Positions 16,523 through 25,038 of a stretch of DNA of 54,786 nucleotides are shown one piece after another; position 1 is the first letter of the stretch; each line of letters begins with the position of its first letter. The DNA comes from Oscillospiraceae bacterium (lineage in GTDB: Bacteria; Bacillota; Clostridia; Oscillospirales; Oscillospiraceae). Position numbers and translations under genes: made by a program. The notes beneath the pieces were generated by a model. That model did no database searches. It was not told the origin of the DNA and worked only from the letters and a program-made list of their open reading frames with translations. The DNA is taken from the NCBI GenBank assembly GCA_902761055.1, contig CACWIS010000011.1:1-54786 (forward strand), read 5' to 3'.

Positions 16523-17335
16523 TTATTTGAAGCTGATGCGGGGTCTGTAGAATTCGAAGATCACGGCGTCCTGGCCCTTCTCGTTGCGCGGCTCGTGCGA
16601 GGTCCAGGCGACCTTCATCGCGCCGAGCAGCTCGGCAAAGCGGACCGGAAGCGGGCGCTTCACCAGCTTATAGGCGATGAACTGCGGGCGGGCGATGAAA
16701 TTCAGCAGGCAGTTGCGCAGCAGGAAGCCCTGCAGGGCGCTGCGGTCGTCGTACCTGTCGGTCGCGAGCTGGCCGCGCAGCAGCTCCGGCGCGTGGAAGC
16801 GGAACCAGGAGACGATGAAGGGATTGAAGCTCTCGATGCAGACCTCGCCGGGGTAGGCGGCGAGCAGCTCATAGGTCTTGCGGCACAGCTCGCGGTTGCG
16901 CGGTCCGGTCTTGAGCTCGCAGATGATCGCGCCGCGGCCCCGTACGGTGTTGAGCACGTCGGAGAACAGCGGGATGCGCTCATCGGTGCCGCAGAGGGGG
17001 AACTTCTGCAGCTCGGAGAAGCTGTAGTCGTCCACGCGGCCGGGGACGCCGCAGACGCGCTTGAGCGTGTCGTCGTGGAAGACGACGACCTGGCCGTCTT
17101 TAGTCAGCTGCACGTCCAGCTCCATGCCGTAACCCGCGGCGGCGGCCAGCTCAAAGGCCTTCAGCGAGTTCTCCGGGACGCTCTTGTCGCGGCTGTGCAG
17201 GCCGCGGTGGGCGAAGTTGCGGCCCAGGAAGGGCGCCTTCTGCCCCTTGGTCGCCCGGCCGGGCGCGAGCACGAACACGGGCAGCGCGACGGCGGCCGCG
17301 CCGCAGGCAAACAGGATCTTTTCAACCTTTTTCAT
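16523..17335 (-). CDS. Glycerophosphodiester phosphodiesterase
   Basis: 270 residues. GDPD enzymes cut glycerophosphodiesters to glycerol-3-phosphate and an alcohol. The signature HRG (FAHRGLHS) and the acidic ExD (GMELDVQLTKDG) and FHDDTLKR active-site segments are all present. An N-terminal hydrophobic stretch (FACGAAAVALPVFVLAPG) suggests export or membrane anchoring. Last gene of the minus-strand MBOAT operon, 39 nt after the MFS gene. It could recycle lipids or teichoic-acid-like diesters; substrate is not determined. Confidence 0.9.
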   Translation of the reverse strand: MKKVEKILFACGAAAVALPVFVLAPGRATKGQKAPFLGRNFAHRGLHSRDKSVPENSLKAFELAAAAGYGMELDVQLTKDGQVVVFHDDTLKRVCGVPGRVDDYSFSELQKFPLCGTDERIPLFSDVLNTVRGRGAIICELKTGPRNRELCRKTYELLAAYPGEVCIESFNPFIVSWFRFHAPELLRGQLATDRYDDRSALQGFLLRNCLLNFIARPQFIAYKLVKRPLPVRFAELLGAMKVAWTSHEPRNEKGQDAVIFEFYRPRISFK

Positions 17336-17374
17336 GTTATCTCCTCTCTTCGGGCAAGCGTCCGCGTGCTTCCG

Positions 17375-18820
17375 TCAGTCGTCGGCGCCGAGAGCCTCGA
17401 GCCCCGTGACGTTCGCGACCTTGCCGGCCTTGATGTTCTTGACGAGCGAGGTGAAGACCGTGCAGCTCAGCAGCGTGAGGATGCAGGCGTAGACCGGCAG
17501 CGCGCGCCAGGCCATCGCGGCCTTCAGCACGAGGCCGAGCAGCACCGGCGTGACGGTCTGCGCGGACATGGACGCGGCGTAGTAGTAGCCCGTGAACTTG
17601 CCGATCCGCTTGGCCGAGCAGAGCTCGACGACCATCGGGAAGGAGCAGTTGTGCACCAGCGCCATGCCGAAGCCCTTGAGCGCCCAGACGACGTAGAGCA
17701 GCACGGGGAAGGTGAACTCGCCGTGGGCGGCGCCGGCCTTGACCAGGTTCGTCGGACGGACGAAGCACATGACGACGAGCCCGACGAAGGTGATCATCAG
17801 GCCCATGGAGATCGTCCACTTGCGGCCGATCTTCTCGGCGATGCCGCCGGCGATCGCAAAGCCCAGCACCGAGGCCAGGCCGCCGAGGATCGTGAGGATC
17901 ATCGTCGCGCTCGAGACGGACTTGAGGTAGTAGATGACGTAGTTGCCGATATAGGTGCCCAGCGCGTTGTCGGACATGAACCAGAGGAACTCGGCGCCGA
18001 GGATCGCCAGGAGCATCGCCTTGTTCTCCCTGCTCATGGGCTTGTCGTCGTCGATCGGCGTCGCGACCGCGGCGAGCTGCTCGCCCAGGTCGAGCTCGTC
18101 CTTGAGCTGGACGGCGAGCTCGTTCTCACGGATGGTCTTGAAGAGCACGAGCGCGGAGATCACCATCAGCACCGAGCCGATGATGAAGGGCAGCTCGATC
18201 GTCCAGAGGTTGCGCTCCGCCGCGGGGGCGTTGATGTAGGAGCTCAGCACGAAGAACAGGCCGAGCACCGTGGCGAAGGCGCCGCCGAAGTAGCCCATGA
18301 TGTTGATGATGCCGTTGGCTTTGGCGCGCAGGGGCTTGGGCGTGATGTCCGGCATCAGCGCGACGGCGGGGTTGCGGTACATCATCATGAAGATCAGCAC
18401 GACGGCCATCATCGCCACCATGCCCACGATGTTGTTGTAGTGGAAGAACAGCGGGATGAAGGGGAAGGCGACCGCGGAGACGAAGGTGCCCACAAGGATG
18501 TAGGGCATGCGCTTGCCGATCGGGGTCTTCGTCCTGTCGGAGAGGTTGCCGAAGATCGGCAGCAGGATCAGCGCCGCGAGGTTGTCGCAGGCCATGATGA
18601 TGCCGACGATCCACTGGACGTTGAGGATCTTGTCCGGATCGCTGGCCTTGAGCTCCGCCGAGGTCATGTTGTAAAAGTTCTTCGCGAAGATGTCCGTCAG
18701 GAAGGTCGGGCACCAGGAGTCGTAGACCTGCCAGAGCAGAAGGATGCCGAAGAAGGCGAAGCCGATGAGCGCGGTGCGCTTGTAGTTGAGCTTCAGCCCT
18801 CCGTTTGCCGTGGTTTCCAT
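17375..18820 (-). CDS. MFS transporter (GPH sugar:cation symporter-like)
   Basis: 481 residues with about 12 hydrophobic spans. It starts with a short basic region, then FFGILLLWQVYDSWCPTFL, and has the loop-2 motif NLSDRTKTPIGKRMPYI (DxxxGRR-type region) typical of MFS_2/GPH transporters that carry sugars with Na+ or H+. The long loop after TM6 (DELDLGEQLAAVATP) is usual. The substrate cannot be named from sequence. Lies between the DHHW and GDPD genes in the same direction. Confidence 0.85.
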   Translation of the reverse strand: METTANGGLKLNYKRTALIGFAFFGILLLWQVYDSWCPTFLTDIFAKNFYNMTSAELKASDPDKILNVQWIVGIIMACDNLAALILLPIFGNLSDRTKTPIGKRMPYILVGTFVSAVAFPFIPLFFHYNNIVGMVAMMAVVLIFMMMYRNPAVALMPDITPKPLRAKANGIINIMGYFGGAFATVLGLFFVLSSYINAPAAERNLWTIELPFIIGSVLMVISALVLFKTIRENELAVQLKDELDLGEQLAAVATPIDDDKPMSRENKAMLLAILGAEFLWFMSDNALGTYIGNYVIYYLKSVSSATMILTILGGLASVLGFAIAGGIAEKIGRKWTISMGLMITFVGLVVMCFVRPTNLVKAGAAHGEFTFPVLLYVVWALKGFGMALVHNCSFPMVVELCSAKRIGKFTGYYYAASMSAQTVTPVLLGLVLKAAMAWRALPVYACILTLLSCTVFTSLVKNIKAGKVANVTGLEALGADD

Positions 18821-18841
18821 TGTCGTTCCCCTTTCTTGTCG

Positions 18842-20290
18842 TCAGTAGCCGAGCCGCATGTCGAGCATCTGGTACGTGCCGAGGCCCATGGACATGGACA
18901 TGCTCTCTGCCAGGATGACGTCGTTGATGTGATAGGCCTGGATGAAGGAACGCATGCCCATCGCGTCGTACTTGCGGAAGTCCAGCGCGTAGACGCGGTG
19001 GTAATGCTGCGTGAGGTAGATCACGAAGGGATTGCCGTAGGAGTCCTTGTATACGGCGCAGTTGGGCCCGTCCTCGGGCATGTCGGTGTTCGTGAGCACC
19101 GTCATCGTGTGGTCGCCGCCGAGGAAGGACACGTACTTGTCGAAGATGCTGGCCTGGCTCTTGTCAAAGATGACGTCGGCGGGGAAGGTGTAGCCGTTGT
19201 TGTAGACCTGCATCTCGATGTTCCCGGGCGGCTGGTAGGCGTACAGCCGGTCCTCCTCCAGTTTCGCGGGCTGCGGGGAGGTGGAGTAGAACGAGCCGAG
19301 GAAGTCGCCCATGTCCTTCTCCTCGTACTCCGAGAGCGGGACCGGCTCGAAGTCCGCCACGCGGCAGAAGGCCTCGTAGGCGTAGTAGGCACCGAGCGCC
19401 GTCCAGTGGTGGTCGGTGCGGAAATAGATATACTCGCCGTTGTGGCGGACGAGCGTGTTGAAGACGTTGACCTTCATCACGTCGTCGCTTTCCTTTTCAA
19501 ACTTGAAGGCGATCGCCTGGCCCTGGTCGCCCATGCCGAGACGGCTGACGAGGTCCGACGAGAGCAGCACGCCGACGCTCGCCGGGATGGGCATGTCGAA
19601 GAAGCGCACGTCGTATTCCTTCGCGATGCCGGCCGCGCGGCTGACCATGACGGCGTTGAGCGACGTGAGGCCCTCGTTGAACTGGAATTTCTCGAAGGCC
19701 GCGCCGCCGATCTGCAGCGCCGCGCCGTGGATGACCTTCTCGTCGTTGTCGCCGATGCCGCCCCAGCTCTCCAGCGATTCGGTGGGCGTGTCGATCTCCT
19801 CGTAATACGGGGTGGGCTCCGGCGTCGGGACGGGCGTGGGCTCGGGCGTCGGCGTCGGCTCGGCGTCGGGCTCGCCCGGCTCGGCGCTCTCGGCGGGCGG
19901 AGCGGGCGTGGGCTCGGCCGGGAGCGGCGGGAGCTCGAGCTCCGCCGGCTGGTTGAGCTGGGAATAGTTGACGACGTTGGTCGTGATGCCGTGCATGTTG
20001 TTCAGCGCCGTCGCGACGTCCAGCCAGGTCTCGCGGCCCGGGAAGGTGTCGGAATACCAGGTGCTGATCTCGTCAAAATAGTCGCCCGAAAGCAGGCTCT
20101 GCACCGAAAAATCCGGGAACTGGGCCAGGCGGCGCTTCTCGCGCATCGACTCGGTCGGGCGCAGCGGGAGGATCAGCGCGACCAGGGCCAGGCCGAAGAG
20201 CACCGTGAAGAAGGGCGTCGCCAGTCTGCGCCGGCGGGCGCGTTTGCTTTCCTCCGTCCGTTTCCCGGAGCGGACCTTTTTTTCTGTCAT
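18842..20290 (-). CDS. DHHW-motif protein, AlgJ/AlgX-like partner of the MBOAT acyltransferase
   Basis: 482 residues. A basic N-terminus (RRRRLATPFF) leads to one membrane span (about 27-45), then a Pro/Glu/Thr-rich linker (PAEPTPAPP, PTPTPEPTPVPTP) and an extracellular domain with the name-giving DHHW in FRTDHHWTALGAYYAY, and a catalytic-looking GDHTMTV. This family is almost always beside MBOAT O-acyltransferases, in keeping with the next gene; the pair probably acetylates a surface polysaccharide outside the cell. Starts 15 nt after the MBOAT stop. Confidence 0.88.
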   Translation of the reverse strand: MTEKKVRSGKRTEESKRARRRRLATPFFTVLFGLALVALILPLRPTESMREKRRLAQFPDFSVQSLLSGDYFDEISTWYSDTFPGRETWLDVATALNNMHGITTNVVNYSQLNQPAELELPPLPAEPTPAPPAESAEPGEPDAEPTPTPEPTPVPTPEPTPYYEEIDTPTESLESWGGIGDNDEKVIHGAALQIGGAAFEKFQFNEGLTSLNAVMVSRAAGIAKEYDVRFFDMPIPASVGVLLSSDLVSRLGMGDQGQAIAFKFEKESDDVMKVNVFNTLVRHNGEYIYFRTDHHWTALGAYYAYEAFCRVADFEPVPLSEYEEKDMGDFLGSFYSTSPQPAKLEEDRLYAYQPPGNIEMQVYNNGYTFPADVIFDKSQASIFDKYVSFLGGDHTMTVLTNTDMPEDGPNCAVYKDSYGNPFVIYLTQHYHRVYALDFRKYDAMGMRSFIQAYHINDVILAESMSMSMGLGTYQMLDMRLGY

Positions 20291-20305
20291 GTCAGTCCGC
20301 CTCCT

Positions 20306-21760
20306 TTAGAACTGGAAATAGATGAAGGGGTTGTAGCTGTCGCCGACCAGCGAGCTCGTCGCAAGCAGGAGCAGCAGCACCGGCACCGCGCAGGTGCGCA
20401 CGAGCTCCCAGCTCTGCGAGCCCTCGGCGCGGCAGCGCCGCGCCATCGCGTCGGAAAAGCGCTTGGCGACGGGCGTGCAGGCAAAGATCGACACGGCGAG
20501 CAGGAAGACGTTGTTCTCCAGCACCGTGACGGAGATAAAGTCGGAAAAGACGTTGCCGTTGAGGCCGAAGAGATTGCGGAAGACCTGCCAGGCAAGGCGC
20601 ACGTCGGTGAAGCGGAAAAGGATCCAGCCGACAAACACGACGAGCAGCGCGTAGACGTGCGGCAGCACCTTCAGGCGGCCGAAGAGCGGCTTGAGCAGCA
20701 GCTTTTCCGCCGCGAGGAAGACGAAGTAATACAGGCCCCAGAGCACGAAGTTCCAGCTCGCGCCGTGCCACAGTCCCGTCAGGCCCCAGACGATGAACAG
20801 GTTGAGCAGCCAGCGCGGCAGGCTCACGCGGTTGCCGCCGAGCGGGATGTACACGTAGTCGCGGAAGAAGGTGGACAGCGACATGTGCCAGCGCCGCCAG
20901 AAGTCCGTGACCGAGCGGGAGACGTAGGGATAGTTGAAGTTCTCGGGGTAGTGCAGGCCGAGCATCCAGCCCATGCCGATCGCCATATCCGAGTAGGCAG
21001 AGAAATCCAGATAGATCTGCAGCATGTAGGCCGCCGCGCCGAGCCAGCTCTCCAGCACCGTCAGGCTCCGGATCGAGGCGAGGTTCTGCGCGAAGAGCGC
21101 CGCGTCCGACGCGGTCGCCGTCGGGAGCAGCAGCTGGTCGGCCAGCGCGCCGCAGGCGTTGGCGAGCACGGCCTTCTTCGCCAGGCCGACCGCGAAGCGG
21201 CGGATGCCGGGCAGGAAGTCCTTGCCCGTCCTGCGGCTGACGAACAGCTCGTCCGCGAGGGTCTTGTAGCGCACGATCGGACCGGCGACGCACTGGTGGA
21301 ACAGCGACGCGTAAAGCAGCACGTTCCAGTAGCTGCGCTGCGGCCTGGCGTCGCCGCGGTAGACGTCGACGACGTAGGTCATCAGCTGGAAGGTGTAAAA
21401 CGAGATGCCGATCGGCAGGGCGATGCGCTTGACGAAGGCGGGCACCTCGCCGAAGATCGAGCAGAACAGCGGCGCATACTTGAAGTAGCCGATGAGCGCG
21501 ACGTCGACCGCGATCGAGACCCACATCCACACGCGGGCCGTTTCGATGTAGGGCGCTTCGGCGACGCGCAGCGCGCAGAACCAGCTCGAGAGCGCCATGA
21601 ACATCAGCAGCAGGACATACTTCGGCTCTCCCCAGGCGTAGAAGATCAGCGAGAAGACCAGCAGGGAGACGTTCTTGCTCCTGCGGTCGGGGCAGAGATA
21701 GTACGCCAGCAGAGAGAGCGGAAGGAAGGCGTAGACAAAAAGCAGACTGGAAAAAACCAT
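20306..21760 (-). CDS. MBOAT family O-acyltransferase (AlgI/DltB-like)
   Basis: 484 residues and roughly 11 membrane spans. MBOAT hallmarks: VFSSLLFVYAFLPLSLLAYY at the start, the LPIGISFYTFQLMTYVVDVYRG helix, QIYLDFSAYSDMAIG, SVTDFWRRWHMSLSTFFRDYVYIPLGG and the catalytic His in GLTGLWHGASWNF. It transfers an acyl group, usually acetyl, across the membrane to an extracellular polymer. Partner of the DHHW gene immediately downstream; the MarR gene lies 42 nt upstream. Confidence 0.94.
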   Translation of the reverse strand: MVFSSLLFVYAFLPLSLLAYYLCPDRRSKNVSLLVFSLIFYAWGEPKYVLLLMFMALSSWFCALRVAEAPYIETARVWMWVSIAVDVALIGYFKYAPLFCSIFGEVPAFVKRIALPIGISFYTFQLMTYVVDVYRGDARPQRSYWNVLLYASLFHQCVAGPIVRYKTLADELFVSRRTGKDFLPGIRRFAVGLAKKAVLANACGALADQLLLPTATASDAALFAQNLASIRSLTVLESWLGAAAYMLQIYLDFSAYSDMAIGMGWMLGLHYPENFNYPYVSRSVTDFWRRWHMSLSTFFRDYVYIPLGGNRVSLPRWLLNLFIVWGLTGLWHGASWNFVLWGLYYFVFLAAEKLLLKPLFGRLKVLPHVYALLVVFVGWILFRFTDVRLAWQVFRNLFGLNGNVFSDFISVTVLENNVFLLAVSIFACTPVAKRFSDAMARRCRAEGSQSWELVRTCAVPVLLLLLATSSLVGDSYNPFIYFQF

Positions 21761-21802
21761 GCGAAAAAACTCCTGAAATAAAGGTGGGGAGGACGCGGGG
21801 GA

Positions 21803-22240
21803 TCAGCTGTCGGTCTCCGGCATGAGCTCGTCGGCCATGACGCGCAGGATCTTGTCGAAGATCGCCACCTCTTCGGGGGCGAAGCGCTCTTCGATGCGCT
21901 GCATGACGGTGTGCTCGTAAGAATTGAACAGGCCGATATAGTTTTTGAACTTATCTGAGAGGATCAGATGGTATTCGCGGCGGTCGGTCTGCGAGTTTTG
22001 CCGCTCGATATAGCCCTTTTTGATCAGGCTGTTGACCTTGTAGGTGGCGTTGGACTGCGAGATATTCAGAAAATCGGCGAACTGGCCGACCGTGGGCTCC
22101 CCGAGCAGATAGATGACCTCCAGCGAAAAGGCCTCCATCGCGCTCAGGGAACCGTCCCTCTCGCGCACCTTTTCAAACACCTTGCTGAAGAACTGAAGCT
22201 CGAATTTTTCATAGACCTCTGTGAAATTCTTTTCTAACAT
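21803..22240 (-). CDS. MarR family transcriptional regulator
   Basis: 145 residues, usual MarR length. The winged HTH is seen as GEPTVGQFADFLNISQSNATYKVNSLIKKGYIERQNSQTDRREYHLILSDK. The ATG at 22240 is supported by GGGAGGCTTCTAAAA upstream; an ATG 36 nt earlier has no such site. Being the first gene of the block that runs on into MBOAT-DHHW-MFS-GDPD, it probably regulates that operon, and its own promoter is a good sigma-A match. Confidence 0.9.
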   Translation of the reverse strand: MLEKNFTEVYEKFELQFFSKVFEKVRERDGSLSAMEAFSLEVIYLLGEPTVGQFADFLNISQSNATYKVNSLIKKGYIERQNSQTDRREYHLILSDKFKNYIGLFNSYEHTVMQRIEERFAPEEVAIFDKILRVMADELMPETDS

Positions 22241-22271
22241 TTTTAGAAGCCTCCCTTTTGGTCTACTTTTT

Positions 22272-22300
22272 ATCATATTACAAAAAGCGGCCGTTGTAAA
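22272..22300 (-). promoter_or_regulatory. MarR/MBOAT operon promoter
   Basis: Minus-strand TTTACA (22295-22300), 17-bp spacer, TATGAT (22272-22277), 32 nt before the MarR start. Divergent from rpsB. Confidence 0.75.
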
Positions 22301-22374
22301 GGAATCCGCGGGAAATAATAAAAATTTTTAATGTATTTTCCCGGAAAGAAGCCGAAAAAAACCTTGTTTCCCTC

Positions 22375-22403
22375 TTGCAATTTCTCTTTTCTTTTGATAT
22401 TAT
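22375..22403 (+). promoter_or_regulatory. rpsB-tsf promoter
   Basis: TTGCAA, 17-bp spacer, TATTAT. It leaves a ~110-nt leader before rpsB that contains a small perfect stem, CTCTGC-CGC-GCAGAG (22445-22459). Confidence 0.75.
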
Positions 22404-22519
22404 ATCAAGGCATTTCGCACGGGCGCCGACTTTCCCCATGTGGTCTCTGCCGCGCAGAGGCTTGGCGGAAGGGCTGAAGCGTCCGGAGGAATAAAACAAA
22501 AACAAAAGGAGAAAAACAA

Positions 22520-23254
22520 ATGGCAGTCGTATCCATGAAGCAGCTGCTGGAAGCCGGTGTCCACTTCGGTCACCAGACCCGCCGCTGGAACCCCAAGATG
22601 GCCGAGTATATCTACTGCGAACGCAACGGTATTTATATCATCGACCTGCAGAAGACCGTGAAAAAGCTCGAGGAAGCCTACGCCTTCGTCCGCTCCCTGG
22701 CGGAGAAGGGCGACACCATCCTCTTCGTCGGCACCAAGAAGCAGGCGACCGACGCCGTGAAGGAGGAGGCCTCCCGCGTCGGCATGTACTACGTCAACGC
22801 CCGCTGGCTCGGCGGCATGCTGACCAACTTCAAGACCATGCGCACCCGCGTCGACCGTCTCGCCCAGCTCAAGAAGATGCAGGAGGACGGCACCTTCGAC
22901 ATGCTGCCGAAGAAGGAAGTCATGAAGCATCTCGGCGAGATGGAGAAGCTCGAGAAGTATCTCGGCGGCGTGAAGGACATGCGCAAGCTGCCCGGCGCGC
23001 TCTTCGTCGTTGATCCCCGCAAGGAGCACAACGCCATCGCCGAGGCCCGCAAGCTCCACATCCCCATCGTCGCCATCGTCGACACCAACTGCGATCCCGA
23101 CGAGGTCGACTACGTCATCCCCGCGAACGACGACGCGATCCGCGCCATCCGTCTGATCGCCGCCACCATGGCAAACGCCGTGCAGGAAGGCCGTCAGGGC
23201 GAGGACGCCGCCGCCGAGGAGAGCGTCGAGACCGAAGCCCCCGCCGAGGAATAA
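22520..23254 (+). CDS. rpsB: 30S ribosomal protein S2
   Basis: 244 residues with standard S2 blocks: [68 protein letters not shown] and [23 protein letters not shown]. An AAAAGGAGAAAAACAA site precedes the ATG. The C-terminal tail is acidic. It is followed by tsf, the usual partner, across a partial terminator. Confidence 0.98.
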   Translation: MAVVSMKQLLEAGVHFGHQTRRWNPKMAEYIYCERNGIYIIDLQKTVKKLEEAYAFVRSLAEKGDTILFVGTKKQATDAVKEEASRVGMYYVNARWLGGMLTNFKTMRTRVDRLAQLKKMQEDGTFDMLPKKEVMKHLGEMEKLEKYLGGVKDMRKLPGALFVVDPRKEHNAIAEARKLHIPIVAIVDTNCDPDEVDYVIPANDDAIRAIRLIAATMANAVQEGRQGEDAAAEESVETEAPAEE

Positions 23255-23265
23255 TTCATAAAACC

Positions 23266-23295
23266 AAAGGGGCGTCGGAACGATCGCCCCTTTTT
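23266..23295 (+). terminator. Partial terminator between rpsB and tsf
   Basis: Stem AAAGGGGCG with CGCCCCTTT (inner TCG/CGA pairs, one bulged T) followed by TTTTT. It probably lowers tsf transcription relative to rpsB, because no promoter is seen in the remaining ~28 nt before tsf. Confidence 0.7.
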
Positions 23296-23323
23296 CAAGT
23301 CTACTATACAGGAGGAAAGAATC

Positions 23324-24253
23324 ATGGCATTCACCGCTCAGGATGTAAAAACGCTCCGCGAGATGACCAACGTCGGCATGATGGACTGCAAGAAGGCGCT
23401 TCAGGCCACCGACGGCGATATGGAAAAGGCAGTCGACTGGCTGCGTGAGAAGGGCCTTGCAAAGGCCGCCAAGAAGGCCGGCCGCGTGGCCGCCGAGGGC
23501 ATGGCCTATGCCCGCGTCTGCCCGGAGTGCGGCGTCGGCGCCATCGTCGAGGTCAACTGCGAGACCGACTTCTGCGCGAAGAGCGAGCTCTTCGTCCAGT
23601 TCGTCAAGGATATCTGCAAGGTCGTCCTCAACGACAACCCCGCCGACGTTGAGGCTCTGCTGAACTGCAAGTACACCGGCAGCGAGCTGACCGTCGCCGA
23701 GATGCTGCCCGAGAAGGTCATGTCCATCGGCGAGAACCTGCAGATCCGCCGCTTCGCCCGTTTCGCCAATCCCACCAACGTGGCCTACGTCCACGCCGGC
23801 GGCACCCACGGCGTGCTCGTCAACCTCGAGGTCGAGGGCTGCGACGCCACCGAGATCGGCAAGAACGTCGCGATGCAGATCGCCGCGATGAACCCGAAGT
23901 TCTGGGACAAGTCCCTGGTCCCGCAGGAAGTCGTCGACCACGAGCTGGCCGTTCAGGTCGCCCTGATGGACAACGACCCGAAGATGGCCGCGAAGCCCCA
24001 GGCGATCAAGGAGAAGATCGCCGCCGGCAAGATCAACGCCTTCTACAAGGAGAACTGCCTGCTCCAGCAGGAGTTCGTCCGCTCCGACCTCTTCTCCGGC
24101 GACGTCGCCGGCTACATCGCCGACGCCGCGAAGAAGCTCGGCGGCAAGGTGAAGTTCGTCAACGCCGTCCACTTCGTCAAGGGCGAGGGCATCGAGAAGA
24201 AGGAGTCCGACTTCGCCGCCGAGGTCGCCGCCCAGATGAACATGGGCAAGTAA
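23324..24253 (+). CDS. tsf: Elongation factor Ts
   Basis: 309 residues. EF-Ts exchanges GDP for GTP on EF-Tu. The core sequence VKTLREMTNVGMMDCKKAL (TDVF-type N-terminal domain) and VNCETDFCAKSE are diagnostic. Starts after TACAGGAGGAAAGAATC. It contains a Cys pair (CPECGVG) in the second exon-like region, at about residue 67, which is somewhat unusual but common in related Clostridia. Followed by a perfect terminator. Confidence 0.97.
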   Translation: MAFTAQDVKTLREMTNVGMMDCKKALQATDGDMEKAVDWLREKGLAKAAKKAGRVAAEGMAYARVCPECGVGAIVEVNCETDFCAKSELFVQFVKDICKVVLNDNPADVEALLNCKYTGSELTVAEMLPEKVMSIGENLQIRRFARFANPTNVAYVHAGGTHGVLVNLEVEGCDATEIGKNVAMQIAAMNPKFWDKSLVPQEVVDHELAVQVALMDNDPKMAAKPQAIKEKIAAGKINAFYKENCLLQQEFVRSDLFSGDVAGYIADAAKKLGGKVKFVNAVHFVKGEGIEKKESDFAAEVAAQMNMGK

Positions 24254-24273
24254 GCTCCTCCGGATCACCGGTC

Positions 24274-24311
24274 AAAAAAAGCAGGAAAGCATTTGCTTTC
24301 CTGCTTTTTTT
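24274..24311. terminator. Bidirectional terminator between tsf and the YlmC-type gene
   Basis: An 18-bp perfect stem, AAAAAAAGCAGGAAAGCA with its complement, with a TT loop; A and T runs on both sides allow use by both convergent genes. Confidence 0.92.
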
Positions 24312-24315
24312 CGCC

Positions 24316-24588
24316 TCAGAACCTCCGCGCCCGCTTGCGGCGGCGGAACTCCTCCTTGCAGTCCACCAGGATGATGTCCCGTCCGACGCGCACGATGCTC
24401 TCCCAGGGCAGGACGAAATCGTCCTCGCGTCCCAGCAGGCCGAAGAGTTTGGCTTTGCCGGGCGTGATGAGCGAGCAGATGCGCCCGCCCTCGTCGTCGA
24501 ATTCCGCGTCGCAGATGTAGCCGAGCCGGAAGCCGGTGTGGATGTCGATGACCTCGCGGTAGCGCAGGTCGGAAAAATAACTGAGCAT
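24316..24588 (-). CDS. YlmC/YmxH family sporulation protein (PRC-barrel)
   Basis: 90 residues of a PRC-barrel protein: MLSYFSDLRYREVIDIHTGFRLGYICDAEFD, then LPWESIVRVGRDIILVD. This YlmC/YmxH type is found in spore-forming Firmicutes and linked to sporulation genes; exact function is unknown. The ATG at 24588 is the family start; the longer in-frame extension upstream is not conserved-looking. Ends in a bidirectional terminator shared with tsf. Confidence 0.88.
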   Translation of the reverse strand: MLSYFSDLRYREVIDIHTGFRLGYICDAEFDDEGGRICSLITPGKAKLFGLLGREDDFVLPWESIVRVGRDIILVDCKEEFRRRKRARRF

Positions 24589-24720
24589 GGATACCACCCC
24601 GGTACAGGATACGACACGAAGGGCGGAAATATGCCGCGATGCGGGCGCAAGGACGGCCGGGCTTTTCGCCGGCCGCGTCCGGATCCTCTTTCCTGTGCCC
24701 GCGGAGACGGGGGGGGACGC

Positions 24721-24966
24721 CCCTCTTTTCTCTTGCTTGTCCAAGAGAAAAGAGGGAGAAAAGAGAACGACACAAGAGGGGGAAGATTTCGATTTCTCCC
24801 CCCTCTTGACTCCCCTAATTGAAACGATGAAAGAGGGGCTTATCCCCTCTTTCAAAACTCCCCTCCGTTGTTCGAATGGGAAAAGCCGTACTCCCTATGC
24901 GGCATGAAGGTTTCGATCCTCGTACCGCGGCGGGGAGAATCAAAAGAGGGGGCGGCCCCCTCTTTT
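24721..24966. repeat. Cluster of four related inverted repeats in a 450-nt intergenic region
   Basis: No gene is visible in 24589-25038. It holds four perfect or near-perfect stems: 24721-24735/24742-24756 (15 bp), 24774-24782/24799-24807 (9 bp), 24829-24838/24844-24853 (10 bp) and 24942-24952/24956-24966 (11 bp). All four arms share AAGAGGG or its complement CCCTCTT, so they look like copies of one palindromic element. They could be tandem terminators for either strand or members of an intergenic repeat family. Confidence 0.75.
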
Positions 24967-25038
24967 GTCGTTTCAAGGATGGGGTCCAGGGGGAGGGCGG
25001 CGAGATAAGAGAAAACGGATGCGTCATAATTGATCTCT

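Noticed and set aside
16595-21781. A 1,728-codon open frame on the plus strand
   Set aside because: It is antisense to GDPD, MFS, DHHW and MBOAT genes and low in complexity; no coding signals of its own.
24905-24935. tRNA-like T-loop (GGTTTCGATCC) in the 24.9-kb intergenic region
   Set aside because: No matching T stem, acceptor stem, anticodon arm or CCA can be built around it.
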